Shown here piece by piece: positions 50,927-58,781 of a stretch of DNA of 64,000 nucleotides. The DNA is from Streptomyces sp. 2131.1 (GTDB taxonomy: Bacteria > Actinomycetota > Actinomycetes > Streptomycetales > Streptomycetaceae). The notes below the pieces were generated by a model. The model saw only the letters and a list, made by a program, of their open reading frames with translations, did not search any database and was not told the origin of the DNA. The translations under genes and the position numbers were made by a program. Each line of letters starts with the position of its first letter. Position 1 is the first letter of the stretch. The stretch is taken from NCBI RefSeq assembly GCF_900105515.1, contig NZ_FNSY01000003.1, positions 62,001-126,000 of the forward strand. Direction: 5' to 3'.

Positions 50927-51231
50927 GTGTGCACTCCGGGGTCTACGGGGGAGCGGCCTTCGGCGACTTGTTGCAGGTAGAGGCTCAGCCACTCGCGGGC
51001 TCGCTCCTTGCCCATGGGGGCCATGCCCATGCTGAACTCTGAGAGCGCGTGAAGGATGACGGCCTCGACGGCGTACGGCTCCCGGTTGCGGATGTCCTCG
51101 AGGACGTCGCCGGTCTGGATGGCGTCGGAGGGGATCTTGCCTGCGCTGATCGCGCCCGGCGGGAGCGGCTCGGTCACGGCTGCCCCCCGCAGCCCCTGCT
51201 GGAGCAGTCGCTCCACTTCCTCAGCTGTCAC
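50923..51231 (-). CDS. Hypothetical small helical protein
   Basis: 102 residues from GTG 51231 (GTGA overlap with the upstream gene). Largely helical, with EEVERLLQQGLRGAAV at the start and REWLSLYLQQVAEG near the end. No family recognised. Confidence 0.68.
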   Translation of the reverse strand: MTAEEVERLLQQGLRGAAVTEPLPPGAISAGKIPSDAIQTGDVLEDIRNREPYAVEAVILHALSEFSMGMAPMGKERAREWLSLYLQQVAEGRSPVDPGVHT

Positions 51232-51689
51232 GCGATCTCCTCAGTGTCGTACGCGAAGGCGGTGAAGACGGTGAGCCACGGGCGCATCAAGTCCCGATGT
51301 GTCGTCTCGGGTACGCAGTCTCCTGCGATGGCCGCCGTGAGAGCGCCGCAGAACGCGTCGTGAGCGTCCCAGAACGCGCCGCCCCTCGACCACACGTGGT
51401 CGGCGGCCTCATCGCACGCGTCCCAAGTGGTACTCCAATCGACAAGCCCAGCCTGGGAAACCGCCTCGTGGGCTACCTCCAGGTCAAGGTCAAAGTTCGG
51501 CCCCGGGGCGCAGTCGGCGATTTTCTCTGCCTGCTCCTGCGTGAGGTCGATCGCCTGCTGGAGGACGGTCTTCGCGGCCTTCCAGTTCGGCCCGAACCAC
51601 TTGGCGTGCTCGTCGTCGGTAGCGTCCTCGTGCCAGTTCGGCCCGAACAACTTGGCGAGCTCGTCGTCGGTAGTGTCCTCGTGGCTCAT
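51228..51689 (-). CDS. Hypothetical acidic protein with N-terminal duplicated motif
   Basis: 153 residues, ATG with GAGGAG upstream; first gene of the integrase operon. The N-terminus contains two near-identical units, TTDDELAKLFGPNW and ATDDEHAKWFGPNW, 17 residues apart. The remainder is Ala/Asp/Trp-rich and helical (AADHVWSRGGAFWDAHDAFCGALTAAIAG). Function unknown. Confidence 0.7.
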   Translation of the reverse strand: MSHEDTTDDELAKLFGPNWHEDATDDEHAKWFGPNWKAAKTVLQQAIDLTQEQAEKIADCAPGPNFDLDLEVAHEAVSQAGLVDWSTTWDACDEAADHVWSRGGAFWDAHDAFCGALTAAIAGDCVPETTHRDLMRPWLTVFTAFAYDTEEIA

Positions 51690-51822
51690 GGGCGCGCTCC
51701 TCGATGCCGGGGTGGTGTTCTGATGTCGGCCCTCATCAGAGATTTCAGTCGTCGGCGCCCTGACCTGGGCACTGAAGTCTTCCGCGCGGTGGCTGACTGG
51801 CAGTCTGGCGCACGGAATACTA

Positions 51823-51848
51823 CCGACAACAATCCGAATTGTTGTCGG
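51823..51848. promoter_or_regulatory. Operator-like palindrome between divergent early operons
   Basis: CCGACAACAAT and ATTGTTGTCGG are perfect 11-base inverted arms with a 4-base spacer. The site lies between the integrase operon (minus) and the early operon (plus). A Streptomyces-type -10 (TAGAGT, 51868-51873) follows on the plus strand, about 50 bases before the first gene. A lysogeny-type repressor site is inferred. Confidence 0.6.
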
Positions 51849-51925
51849 CTACTTACGGGTAACCCCGTAGAGTCTTCCTCGAAGGCGGAGAGCACCGCCT
51901 GAAACCACGAAGAGGGAGCACCCCG

Positions 51926-52210
51926 ATGCCGCACTGGCTCGGCAAGTTGAAGCTCGCCGCGTACGCCCTCGGCCTCCTGGCCGTCGCGCATCCGGCCATC
52001 GTCTCGCCCACCGTCGCAACTCTCGGCGTACTGGCCGGAGTTGTCTTCGCGGTCGTGGGCTGGTTCCTCGCGCACATGGCGCTCACGCTCACGCTCGCCG
52101 CCGGCGTTCTGCTGGCGCAGGCGTTCCCCGGCCGGCTCGGCAACGCAGCACGGTGGTTCGGCCGCGCCTGGGACACATCGATCGACGCCATCCTGCCGGT
52201 GAAGGCGTAA
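51926..52210 (+). CDS. Small multi-span membrane protein
   Basis: 94 residues, ATG with GAGGGAG upstream. Two to three hydrophobic stretches (LAAYALGLLAVAHPAIV, VATLGVLAGVVFAVVGWFLAHMALTLTLAAGVLLAQA) precede an amphipathic C-terminus. First gene of the plus-strand early operon. Function unknown. Confidence 0.75.
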   Translation: MPHWLGKLKLAAYALGLLAVAHPAIVSPTVATLGVLAGVVFAVVGWFLAHMALTLTLAAGVLLAQAFPGRLGNAARWFGRAWDTSIDAILPVKA

Positions 52211-52286
52211 CAACCCGGCTGTTCGACGCGTTCGATTCTTCGCTCAGAACGATTCTCCGCTCAGCCCTGCCGAGGAGTAGATCCGC

Positions 52287-52877
52287 ATGCCCGAGTTCAC
52301 GCCCGCTGTCGAAACCCTCCTGCGCACCATCGCGGAGGCCGGCGACACCGGCGCCCAGTTCAAGGTGGAGCCCCGGCTCCGCTACCGACTCTCCGGAACC
52401 GAGTACGTCGTCAATCAGCGCTCGTTCTACCCGCTGACCACCAACGGGTACGTCACGGACGGTGGCGACGACATGGCCCCCGTGAAGCTCACCGACCGCG
52501 GCCGCGAGTGGATCCGGCAGCACCCCGTGCCGCGCGGAGGTTCCCGCGGGCCTTACCGTCCGCACAAGCCGCGGTCCGCTCGCCAGGACCCGGCGCCACG
52601 CCCGGCACGGTTCGCGTACGCCGGAGGATTCACCGCGGAGATCGCGGAGCGCGTGGTCGTAATCACCTGCCCTGACAACGGAGTTGGCGGCGCCACCCTC
52701 CCGGCCGACGGGTGGGAACAGCGCGCCATCGACAGGCACCCCACGCTGCACAACGTGGAGGGCCCGGTGGTCTCCGGCGCCTACGCGCTGCACTGGCGCG
52801 AGGACCCGCGGACCGACGCCGACCTGTTGATCCAGTCCCTCGCCATCGTCCGGGCCGAACCTGCGCGCAAGTCCTGA
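52287..52877 (+). CDS. Hypothetical protein, winged-helix-like N-terminus
   Basis: 196 residues, ATG with GAGGAG upstream. Residues 1-80 (VETLLRTIAEAGDTGAQFKV ... PLTTNGYVTDGG ... VKLTDRGREWIRQH) have the layout of a winged helix. The C-terminal 90 residues form an alpha/beta domain of unknown type. Possibly a DNA-binding protein of the early operon; not assigned. Confidence 0.68.
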   Translation: MPEFTPAVETLLRTIAEAGDTGAQFKVEPRLRYRLSGTEYVVNQRSFYPLTTNGYVTDGGDDMAPVKLTDRGREWIRQHPVPRGGSRGPYRPHKPRSARQDPAPRPARFAYAGGFTAEIAERVVVITCPDNGVGGATLPADGWEQRAIDRHPTLHNVEGPVVSGAYALHWREDPRTDADLLIQSLAIVRAEPARKS

Positions 52878-52961
52878 CCTCACCGTACGTAGTCCCCCGG
52901 CGTCCGTCGCGGCGCCGCGCGGCGGAGAGCACCGCCGTAACCCGAAGAGAGGAACCCCTCG

Positions 52962-53885
52962 ATGTCCCGTCGCATCGTCGTGACTGCCCTGCTCCCGCAT
53001 CCCGACCCCGAACCCGCGTACCCGGAATACGAGGACGTCCGGACGGAGGCCCGGGGGAGGGATGCCGGGCCGATCGGCGGCCGAAGCATCGCCCGCATGG
53101 AGGACGTGATCCAGCGCCGCGGCGGCGACTGGTGCACGGCCGTCCTGGGCCGCCCCTTCCCCGGCCTGCGTCACGCGCCCTCCCTGGACGGGTTCACGCT
53201 CCTGGTCGCCGACGAGCGCGGCCTCGAGCCGGAGCTCCCAGAGAGCATCGTTCAGGCGCGTGCCGCCGAGGAGGCGCGCCGCCGGGAGCGGGAGGCGCAG
53301 GCCGCGGCCAAGTTGGAGGCGGAGAAGCGGCGTTGGGCCCTGGTCACTGCGTCGGCGCCGGTCACGTTCAGCGTGCAGGAGAACGCCCGGCACTCCGGGG
53401 TCAGGGGGTCGCTGCGGCACGTCACGGCACCCGTCTACCTGCGGTCCGGACGGTCCCGGCTGCACTCGCCCGGCCGCGCGCTGTGTGAGACGCCGGGCCG
53501 TACGAACCCGCTGGTCCTGGGCGGCCCGCTCGTGGACCTGCCGCCCACCTGCCAGCGCTGCATCGAGTACGCGGGCCTGGTGCGCACCCTGGAGGCCCCG
53601 GCCCCGCCCACGCCCGGAGAGGCCGCCACGCTGCGGCTGATCCGGTCAGGCGCGGTGTTCACCATGCGCCCCGGCCGCGGCCAGCCCACCATCCGCGACA
53701 CCAGCCAGCGCAGCCACGGCACGGCCGGGGGCCGGCTCGGGCGGAAGGTCGACGCCGCGGTGATGCGCGTGGAGACGAAGGGGTGGGCAACGGTCGAGAC
53801 CGACGAGTACCGCGCGACGCTACTGGGGAGCCGGGGGCACCGTTGGCGGCTGACCGACGCCGGTACCGCCGCCCTGGAGGGCTGA
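52962..53885 (+). CDS. Hypothetical protein with coiled coil, Cys pair and winged-helix-like C-terminus
   Basis: 307 residues, ATG with GAGAGGAAC upstream. The central Ala/Glu/Arg helix (ARAAEEARRREREAQAAAKLEAEKRRW, residues about 99-124) is coiled-coil-like. It is followed by ALCETPG and CQRC. The C-terminus (PTPGEAATLRLIRSGAVF ... WATVETDEYRATLLGSRGHRWRLTDAGTAAL) resembles a winged helix. Function unknown. Confidence 0.7.
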   Translation: MSRRIVVTALLPHPDPEPAYPEYEDVRTEARGRDAGPIGGRSIARMEDVIQRRGGDWCTAVLGRPFPGLRHAPSLDGFTLLVADERGLEPELPESIVQARAAEEARRREREAQAAAKLEAEKRRWALVTASAPVTFSVQENARHSGVRGSLRHVTAPVYLRSGRSRLHSPGRALCETPGRTNPLVLGGPLVDLPPTCQRCIEYAGLVRTLEAPAPPTPGEAATLRLIRSGAVFTMRPGRGQPTIRDTSQRSHGTAGGRLGRKVDAAVMRVETKGWATVETDEYRATLLGSRGHRWRLTDAGTAALEG

Positions 53886-53889
53886 TCCC

Positions 53890-54483
53890 ATGGTTGCCAG
53901 GATGACCGCGGCGGAGTACACCGCCCTGATGGCACGCCGCCGCGGCCAGGCGCCCGCCCCTGCCGCGGCGCCGAAGAAGAAGGCCGCGCGGAAGAAGGCC
54001 GTGCCCGCGTACCCGGGTCTGCCGGCCACGCCGCCGGTGCCCGACGTCGAGCCGCTGCTCGCCATGCTGCCCGCCCCCGGGCGGCACTGGGTGCTGCTCA
54101 TGCCGTACGCCGAGAAGATGCTGACCAGCAACGATCGGCATCCGAACTGGAGGGTGGAGCACCGGATTCGGAAGGGGCTCCGCGCGGACGCCACCAGCCT
54201 CATCGCGCCCATGCGCGTCCCCCGTCTGGAGCGCGCGGCGATCTTCTTCGTGCTGCACCCGCGGAGCATCAAGCGGTCCAGGGATCCCCTGAACTGGAGC
54301 CCGACCGTGAAGGCGTACGTCGACGGCCTGGTGACTCCCAACCCGGAGCAGCCGAAGGCCCGGCATCTGCTGCCGGACGACGACGCCGAGCATCTGCTCG
54401 GCCCGTACCCCGTCATGGGGGAGCCCGTGGAGTCCGGACACGCCCGCATGTCCCTCGTGATCGTTGAACTTACGGGCCGCTGA
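53890..54483 (+). CDS. RusA-like Holliday junction resolvase
   Basis: 197 residues, ATG start 3 bases after the upstream stop. After a Lys/Ala-rich N-terminus (PKKKAARKKAV), the C-terminal domain fits RusA: LTSNDRHPNWRVEHRIRKGL, then DPLNWSPTVKAYVDGLV (Asp/Asn/Lys/Asp set) and LPDDDAEHLLGP (second acidic pair). RusA-type enzymes cut branched DNA; phages use them to resolve replication or packaging intermediates. The match is by motif layout. Confidence 0.7.
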   Translation: MVARMTAAEYTALMARRRGQAPAPAAAPKKKAARKKAVPAYPGLPATPPVPDVEPLLAMLPAPGRHWVLLMPYAEKMLTSNDRHPNWRVEHRIRKGLRADATSLIAPMRVPRLERAAIFFVLHPRSIKRSRDPLNWSPTVKAYVDGLVTPNPEQPKARHLLPDDDAEHLLGPYPVMGEPVESGHARMSLVIVELTGR

Positions 54484-54582
54484 CCAGCGGAAACGCAGAA
54501 ACCGTAACAGGAATCGCCGGTTAGACGTACTGGAACTGAGGGCTGGCCCGCCCTCCCGTACCTCGCTAGGAGATGCCCCTCC

Positions 54583-55212
54583 GTGAGCACCACGCCGAAT
54601 CTGTCCCTCCAGGTCTACGACCCGGACGGCACGCCCATCCCGCCGGCCGTGAGCCGCGAGCACCTGCTCAACCTGGCCTGCGGCGCCTACAAGCGCGGCG
54701 GCACCTACCTCTCCCGCGGCGACCTGGATATCGAACTTGCCGAGGTCGCCGACAAGGCCGCCTGTTCCCTCCTGCGCGACCGGTGGGACGACAAGTTCCC
54801 CATCGCTGCCTACACCGAGCTGCTCGCCGCCGTTGCCGCGCTGCGCGCCGTTCTCGGCTTCGATCCGACACCGACCGCCCCCGAGGTCATCCAGTGGGCC
54901 AAGGAACTGGGGGAAGGGTTGGCAAGCGGGGTGGAGGCAAATTCCCTGTTCTACGTGGGGTTCACGGCTGGCCCGTACCGAGGCGCTGTACTGCGCTTCC
55001 CCGGTGTCCGGAACGGCCGTGGCCCCGCGGAAAGCATCACGCTCCCGATTGCGTGGGGAGACACAGCGGCCCCCGGCCGTGGCCAGGCGCAGTATCGGCG
55101 GTCGCCCATCCCGAACGACGAGGGGTTGTGGCTGTACCAGCTCGACAAGGCGGTCCGCGAGGACGCACGCCCGGATATCACCGTCCCCCCGTCCGCCCAG
55201 GGCGGTGCGTGA
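54583..55212 (+). CDS. Hypothetical protein
   Basis: 209 residues, GTG with AGGAG upstream. Alpha-helical N-terminal half (REHLLNLACGAYKRGGTYLSRG, YTELLAAVAALRAVLGF) and a C-terminal part with few secondary elements. Overlaps the next gene by one base. No family recognised. Confidence 0.68.
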   Translation: MSTTPNLSLQVYDPDGTPIPPAVSREHLLNLACGAYKRGGTYLSRGDLDIELAEVADKAACSLLRDRWDDKFPIAAYTELLAAVAALRAVLGFDPTPTAPEVIQWAKELGEGLASGVEANSLFYVGFTAGPYRGAVLRFPGVRNGRGPAESITLPIAWGDTAAPGRGQAQYRRSPIPNDEGLWLYQLDKAVREDARPDITVPPSAQGGA

Positions 55213-55478
55213 TGGCACGGAACATCAAGGCCGACCACGGCGCCGTCTATCGGGCGGTCATCACATGGACCGAGATCCCGGAGAAGGGCGGCACGGCCCA
55301 CACGGAGTACGAGGGCCCGTACGGGAAGGCGGCCGCCGCCCAGGGCCGGGTCACCTTCTGGGAGAACCTCCTCCGCAACGACGACACCGGCAAGACCCGG
55401 GCCTCAGGGCGCGTCGAGGAGGGCACGATCACCTGGCAGCCCTACACGCCCCCGGCGAAGAAGGGCGGCCGCGCGTGA
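55212..55478 (+). CDS. Hypothetical small protein
   Basis: 88 residues, ATG start overlapping the upstream TGA. A compact beta-alpha-beta protein (VYRAVITWTEIPEKGGTAHTEYEGPYGKAAAAQGRVTFWENLL) common in pattern to small streptomycete phage or plasmid proteins. Function unknown. Confidence 0.72.
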   Translation: MARNIKADHGAVYRAVITWTEIPEKGGTAHTEYEGPYGKAAAAQGRVTFWENLLRNDDTGKTRASGRVEEGTITWQPYTPPAKKGGRA

Positions 55479-55717
55479 TAGCCCTGCTCTCCCCCTTCAT
55501 CTCCTCCCCGGCCGCGGACTCCGCATACGAGGCTGCGCACGAGACCGCGGCCCGTTTCCGGCACGGCGCCTACTCGGTGCCGTGCCCGACATGCCACGTC
55601 CCGGCCGGCGTGCTCTGCCTCGCCCGGCGCAGCATCCACGGTGCCCGCCGGGACCTGTACCTGCAGAACCCGAAGCCCGAGGGCCTGGTCCCGCTTCTCG
55701 TGGGACACGCCCGATGA
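55475..55717 (+). CDS. Small zinc-finger-type phage protein
   Basis: 80 residues from GTG 55475 (GTGA overlap). The segment CPTCHVPAGVLCLARRSIHGARRDLYL has the C-x2-C ... C ... H-x2-R pattern of small actinophage zinc-finger proteins that often flank early regions. Function unknown. Confidence 0.75.
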   Translation: MIALLSPFISSPAADSAYEAAHETAARFRHGAYSVPCPTCHVPAGVLCLARRSIHGARRDLYLQNPKPEGLVPLLVGHAR

Positions 55718-55974
55718 GCCGCACGGCGGCCGAGGCCGCGCAGGAAGCCGTCGAGTGGGCCGAGCGTGCCGAGATCGCGTTCAGCATGGCCAGCATCCGA
55801 CGGGCGGAAGGTGCCGCGGTCGCTGAGCGGCGCGGCCCTCATAGCGAGTCCGCCGCCTGGTACCAGAAGGCCGAGGACAGCGAGCGGGAGCGCGGGACCG
55901 CCGCGGCGATGGCGAGCATGTGGGCCGACGTCGCCGGCGCTCTCCACCTGGTCGAGGAAGGTGAGCCGAAGTGA
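55714..55974 (+). CDS. Hypothetical helical protein
   Basis: 86 residues from ATG 55714 (ATGA overlap). Ala/Glu-rich and probably entirely helical (AAQEAVEWAERAEIAFSMASIRRAEGAAVAER, AMASMWADVAGALHLV). Function unknown. Confidence 0.72.
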   Translation: MSRTAAEAAQEAVEWAERAEIAFSMASIRRAEGAAVAERRGPHSESAAWYQKAEDSERERGTAAAMASMWADVAGALHLVEEGEPK

Positions 55975-56633
55975 CCGCCCTCGCAGTCGAGGCCCCGGCC
56001 GCACCGGAGTGGTCCGGCCGCATGGTCGTGCGCGCCGCGGGCCGCCCCGTGCTGCACATTGCGGGGGAGGGCGTGGCGGCCCCCGCCGTGCCGGTCTTCA
56101 CCGTGCCTCTGGAGTGCGCCCCTGACGCCGAACAGGCGCCGGGCGTACGGCCGTGGGACGGCCCGGTCACCGAGTCGTCTATCTGCCCGGCCTGCCTGCG
56201 CGCCCTTCGCGGTGAGCCGGAGCCGCCGAGGCCCCGGATCGTCCCCGCCGGCGTCGCCGAGGAGCTGCCGGTTCCCGCGGCCGCGCCGGACCCGCGCGGG
56301 CGGCACCTGCGCGCCGTGCCGGCCCCGGTGACGTACGCCGAGGCGCCTCTGCCCGCTGCGCACGCGGGCCGTCCGATCACCTGGTCCAGGTGGACCGCGG
56401 CCCCCGTTATCACTCACCATGACCCGTCGTGCGAGTGGTGCGGTGACGCGGGCCCCGGCGAGATGGCCGGCGGCCGCCAGGGGCACCCGGCGTCCACGAC
56501 CGTCCCCTTCCGCCGGTTCATCGCCTACCGCTGCACCGCATGCCAGGAGATGACCGCGTACGAGCAAGTAGGGACGGATCTCCAGACCATCGCCCACCAC
56601 AAGTCGCGCGCCCCGAAGGACTGCAATCGATGA
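55971..56633 (+). CDS. Hypothetical protein with two Cys-rich zinc-type motifs
   Basis: 220 residues, GTG start (GTGA overlap). It has CPACLRAL near residue 65, a Pro/Ala-rich linker and a C-terminal segment with CEWCGDAGPGE and YRCTACQEMTAYEQ, probably a zinc ribbon. Streptomyces plasmids and ICEs carry similar proteins. Function unknown. Confidence 0.72.
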   Translation: MTALAVEAPAAPEWSGRMVVRAAGRPVLHIAGEGVAAPAVPVFTVPLECAPDAEQAPGVRPWDGPVTESSICPACLRALRGEPEPPRPRIVPAGVAEELPVPAAAPDPRGRHLRAVPAPVTYAEAPLPAAHAGRPITWSRWTAAPVITHHDPSCEWCGDAGPGEMAGGRQGHPASTTVPFRRFIAYRCTACQEMTAYEQVGTDLQTIAHHKSRAPKDCNR

Positions 56634-56902
56634 CCACCGTTGCCGAAGCCCCCTCCCTGTCCGAGCTCGAGCAGCGCCTGGCCCTGGTCGCGTGCGGCGA
56701 GAACAACCGGCCCGGGAAGACCCGGGCATGCGACTCCTGCCGCCGGAAGGGCCAGGTCTTGCTCCGCATCGCCTCCACCGGCGCCGCCGACGCTCTCGCC
56801 GCGGCGATATGCGGCACCGGCGACCGCCGGGTCAAGACGTGCGATCCGTGCAGGCAGAAGGCTGTACGGATGATCCGTATCTACAACGGGGAGACCGAGT
56901 GA
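56630..56902 (+). CDS. Small zinc-ribbon-type protein
   Basis: 90 residues, ATG start (ATGA overlap). Two C-x2-C pairs (ACDSCRRKG and TCDPCRQKA) about 40 residues apart suit one zinc site. Function unknown. Confidence 0.72.
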   Translation: MTTVAEAPSLSELEQRLALVACGENNRPGKTRACDSCRRKGQVLLRIASTGAADALAAAICGTGDRRVKTCDPCRQKAVRMIRIYNGETE

Positions 56903-57075
56903 CTACTGCCACTGGCCGCGCGGCCGTGTTCCTGGCTCCCGCTGGCACCCCGACCACCTCGGCCGACGACTGGACGCGCGTCGGCTACATCGAGTTCGTG
57001 TTCGAGGCCGCCACTGATCCGCGCCCGTCGACGCCGGAGCTCCTGGTGGCGGAAGCCGTTGAGGAGCCGCGGTGA
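56899..57075 (+). CDS. Very small hypothetical protein
   Basis: 58 residues, GTG start (GTGA overlap with the upstream gene). FLAPAGTPTTSADDWTRVGYIEFVFEA is the main structured part and resembles a short beta hairpin. Supported by tight overlaps on both sides. Confidence 0.62.
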   Translation: MTTATGRAAVFLAPAGTPTTSADDWTRVGYIEFVFEAATDPRPSTPELLVAEAVEEPR

Positions 57076-57242
57076 CGCGCCCAGGGAACCACGAGCTCGC
57101 CCCCGAGGAGCTGTTCGAGCTGCTCGGGGGCGAGTTGCCGTCCACGTTGCCTCTTGAGGGTTGGCGCACGATGAGGGGGTCGAGGAACATCGGCGTCAGA
57201 TCGTGCGGCTGTACGCTCCGTGATCACCGGTGCCGCAGATAA
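57072..57242 (+). CDS. Very small hypothetical protein
   Basis: 56 residues, GTG start (GTGA overlap). N-terminal acidic helix (HELAPEELFELLGGELP), C-terminal basic part with CGCTLRDHRCRR. Its stop codon lies in the left arm of the hairpin at 57226-57266, so the operon ends here. Confidence 0.55.
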   Translation: MTRPGNHELAPEELFELLGGELPSTLPLEGWRTMRGSRNIGVRSCGCTLRDHRCRR

Positions 57243-57266
57243 TGCGCCGATATCTGCGGCACCGGT
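57226..57266 (+). terminator. Perfect hairpin at end of early operon
   Basis: Arms ACCGGTGCCGCAGATA (57226-57241) and TATCTGCGGCACCGGT (57251-57266) pair over 16 bases with a 9-base loop. A third copy of the core TTATCTGCGGCA lies near 57311, so the sequence may also be a protein site. Confidence 0.7.
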
Positions 57267-57408
57267 AACACCGGCTGTGGCTACGCCTGGCTGAGAGTGC
57301 GCGAAGCGACCCCGTTATCTGCGGCAAGGCCCTTCTTCGGGGTGTCGCCCCCATCGCGCTCTCGACAGCCCCCAGTCTGGTGTCACTGTCGCCAACCGAG
57401 GAGGAGCC

Positions 57409-57804
57409 ATGGCCGCGCTCCGGTACGTTCTCGACATCACTCAAGACGATGTCAATGCCGCTCTCGCCTGCGTGTCCCAACACGCTCGGGCAGAGAAGGC
57501 GGGCAGCCATGCCGCGAACCTCGCCTTCAGCCTGTACACAGTCGCCCACTCCCTTGGTGAGCGAATCCGCACCCGGCTACAGCTCACCGCCGCCGGACAC
57601 CATGACCACGACACCGTCGTCCAGTTGCGGAACGAATGGAACGACCTGATGTGCTGCGTCGAGCCCTGGCAGGGCCAGGAGCTATTCGACGAGCAGCGAT
57701 TCCGCACGGTTGAGCATACGAATGAGGCCGGTGCCGCCTTCCGCTCCTACGCCCTCAGCCAGGCCAGGAAGTTCGCGGCCGGGACCGTCGCTCCGCCGCT
57801 GTAG
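57409..57804 (+). CDS. Hypothetical helical protein
   Basis: 131 residues, ATG with GGAGGAGCC directly upstream. Helical throughout (DITQDDVNAALACVSQHARAEKAGSHAANLAFSLYTVAHSLGERIRTRLQ). It is separated from the upstream operon by a hairpin, so it probably has its own promoter. Function unknown. Confidence 0.75.
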   Translation: MAALRYVLDITQDDVNAALACVSQHARAEKAGSHAANLAFSLYTVAHSLGERIRTRLQLTAAGHHDHDTVVQLRNEWNDLMCCVEPWQGQELFDEQRFRTVEHTNEAGAAFRSYALSQARKFAAGTVAPPL

Positions 57805-57975
57805 ATCGGGCCGTAGCGCACGATCTGGCGTGGATGTTCCTCAACCCCCGATGACGCTGCACTGCCAGGTCGACGCGATCGGCCGGTCGGATCGGCACGA
57901 GGACCTCGTGAAGCTCGAAGTGTCGTTCCCTCCGCCGAAGCAGGTGCGCAGAGGCAACCCGATGCCGAACGCTTG

Positions 57976-58000
57976 TAATTACAGTCCACGACTGTAATTA
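57976..58000. promoter_or_regulatory. Operator-like palindrome before 58008 gene
   Basis: TAATTACAGTC and GACTGTAATTA are perfect 11-base inverted arms with a 3-base spacer. The right arm can serve as a -10 (TAATTA), leaving 7 bases to the GTG at 58008. This suggests a leaderless promoter with an overlapping operator, as in autoregulated genes. The AT-rich site stands out from the surrounding GC-rich DNA. Confidence 0.62.
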
Positions 58001-58007
58001 TGCCTTC

Positions 58008-58781
58008 GTGATTGTTCCTCAGCTCTCAGACTTTCTCGCCCCTGCCGACATCGAGGTCCGCATGGAGGGTTTCGGCTACGAGCAAGGCACCGCCGTGGTA
58101 TGGCTCCAGGACACATGGGCCGGGCCGGGCAACCCCGCCACGTTCCGCCGTGGTGTTGAGCTCCGGTCCTATCTGGACGGTGAACACGTCAACCGCACAC
58201 GGATCGAAGGCGCCACCGATCTGGACGATCCGCAAGTGCAGAAGGCAGCCGCAGCCTTGCAGCGCGACTTGATCGCCACCCACGGACAGCGGTACCTGGA
58301 GCCAGGACGAGCCGAGATCGAGCGCTTCGGCGACCCCCAGCATCTGATCGCGAAGAACGACGACCTCAGGGCCCACTTCTATCGGCGGGTCAAGGAGGGC
58401 CACCACACGCCGAAGGACCTGGCGCTGGTCGCCGAAGTCGAGGCCAAAGAGGCGGAGCTCAAGGACCTGCGACGCCAGTACGCCATCGCACTCTGGCGCT
58501 ACCTCGCCCACCTCTACCAGCACGGTATGAGTCCTACCGGTATCGCCCGCTGGACCGAGCAGACCGTCGCCGCAGTGAAACGGCGGATCGACAACGTGTC
58601 CACCGCCGGCGCCGCCGCCATTACCGGGGTCGAGGCGAAGACCTGGGCCGCTTACGTCGCACGGGGGCAGGCCCCCGCCGCAGACGATCATGTGGGGCGC
58701 GAGCCGGTCTGGCACCTGTCAACGGTGCTGGCCAACCTCGAATCTCGCCCCGGCGCCCCGGGCCGCCCGCCGAAGCCATGA
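58008..58781 (+). CDS. HTH-containing protein upstream of FtsK/Tra gene
   Basis: 257 residues from GTG 58008 (no ribosome site; leaderless reading fits the palindrome-promoter). A later ATG near 58062 is an alternative. The middle is a coiled helix (LVAEVEAKEAELKDLRRQYAIALWRYLAHLYQ). It is followed by an HTH-like stretch (MSPTGIARWTEQTVAAVKRRID). It ends with ATGA overlap to the FtsK gene. It is probably a DNA-binding protein, perhaps controlling its own operator; inference. Confidence 0.72.
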   Translation: MIVPQLSDFLAPADIEVRMEGFGYEQGTAVVWLQDTWAGPGNPATFRRGVELRSYLDGEHVNRTRIEGATDLDDPQVQKAAAALQRDLIATHGQRYLEPGRAEIERFGDPQHLIAKNDDLRAHFYRRVKEGHHTPKDLALVAEVEAKEAELKDLRRQYAIALWRYLAHLYQHGMSPTGIARWTEQTVAAVKRRIDNVSTAGAAAITGVEAKTWAAYVARGQAPAADDHVGREPVWHLSTVLANLESRPGAPGRPPKP

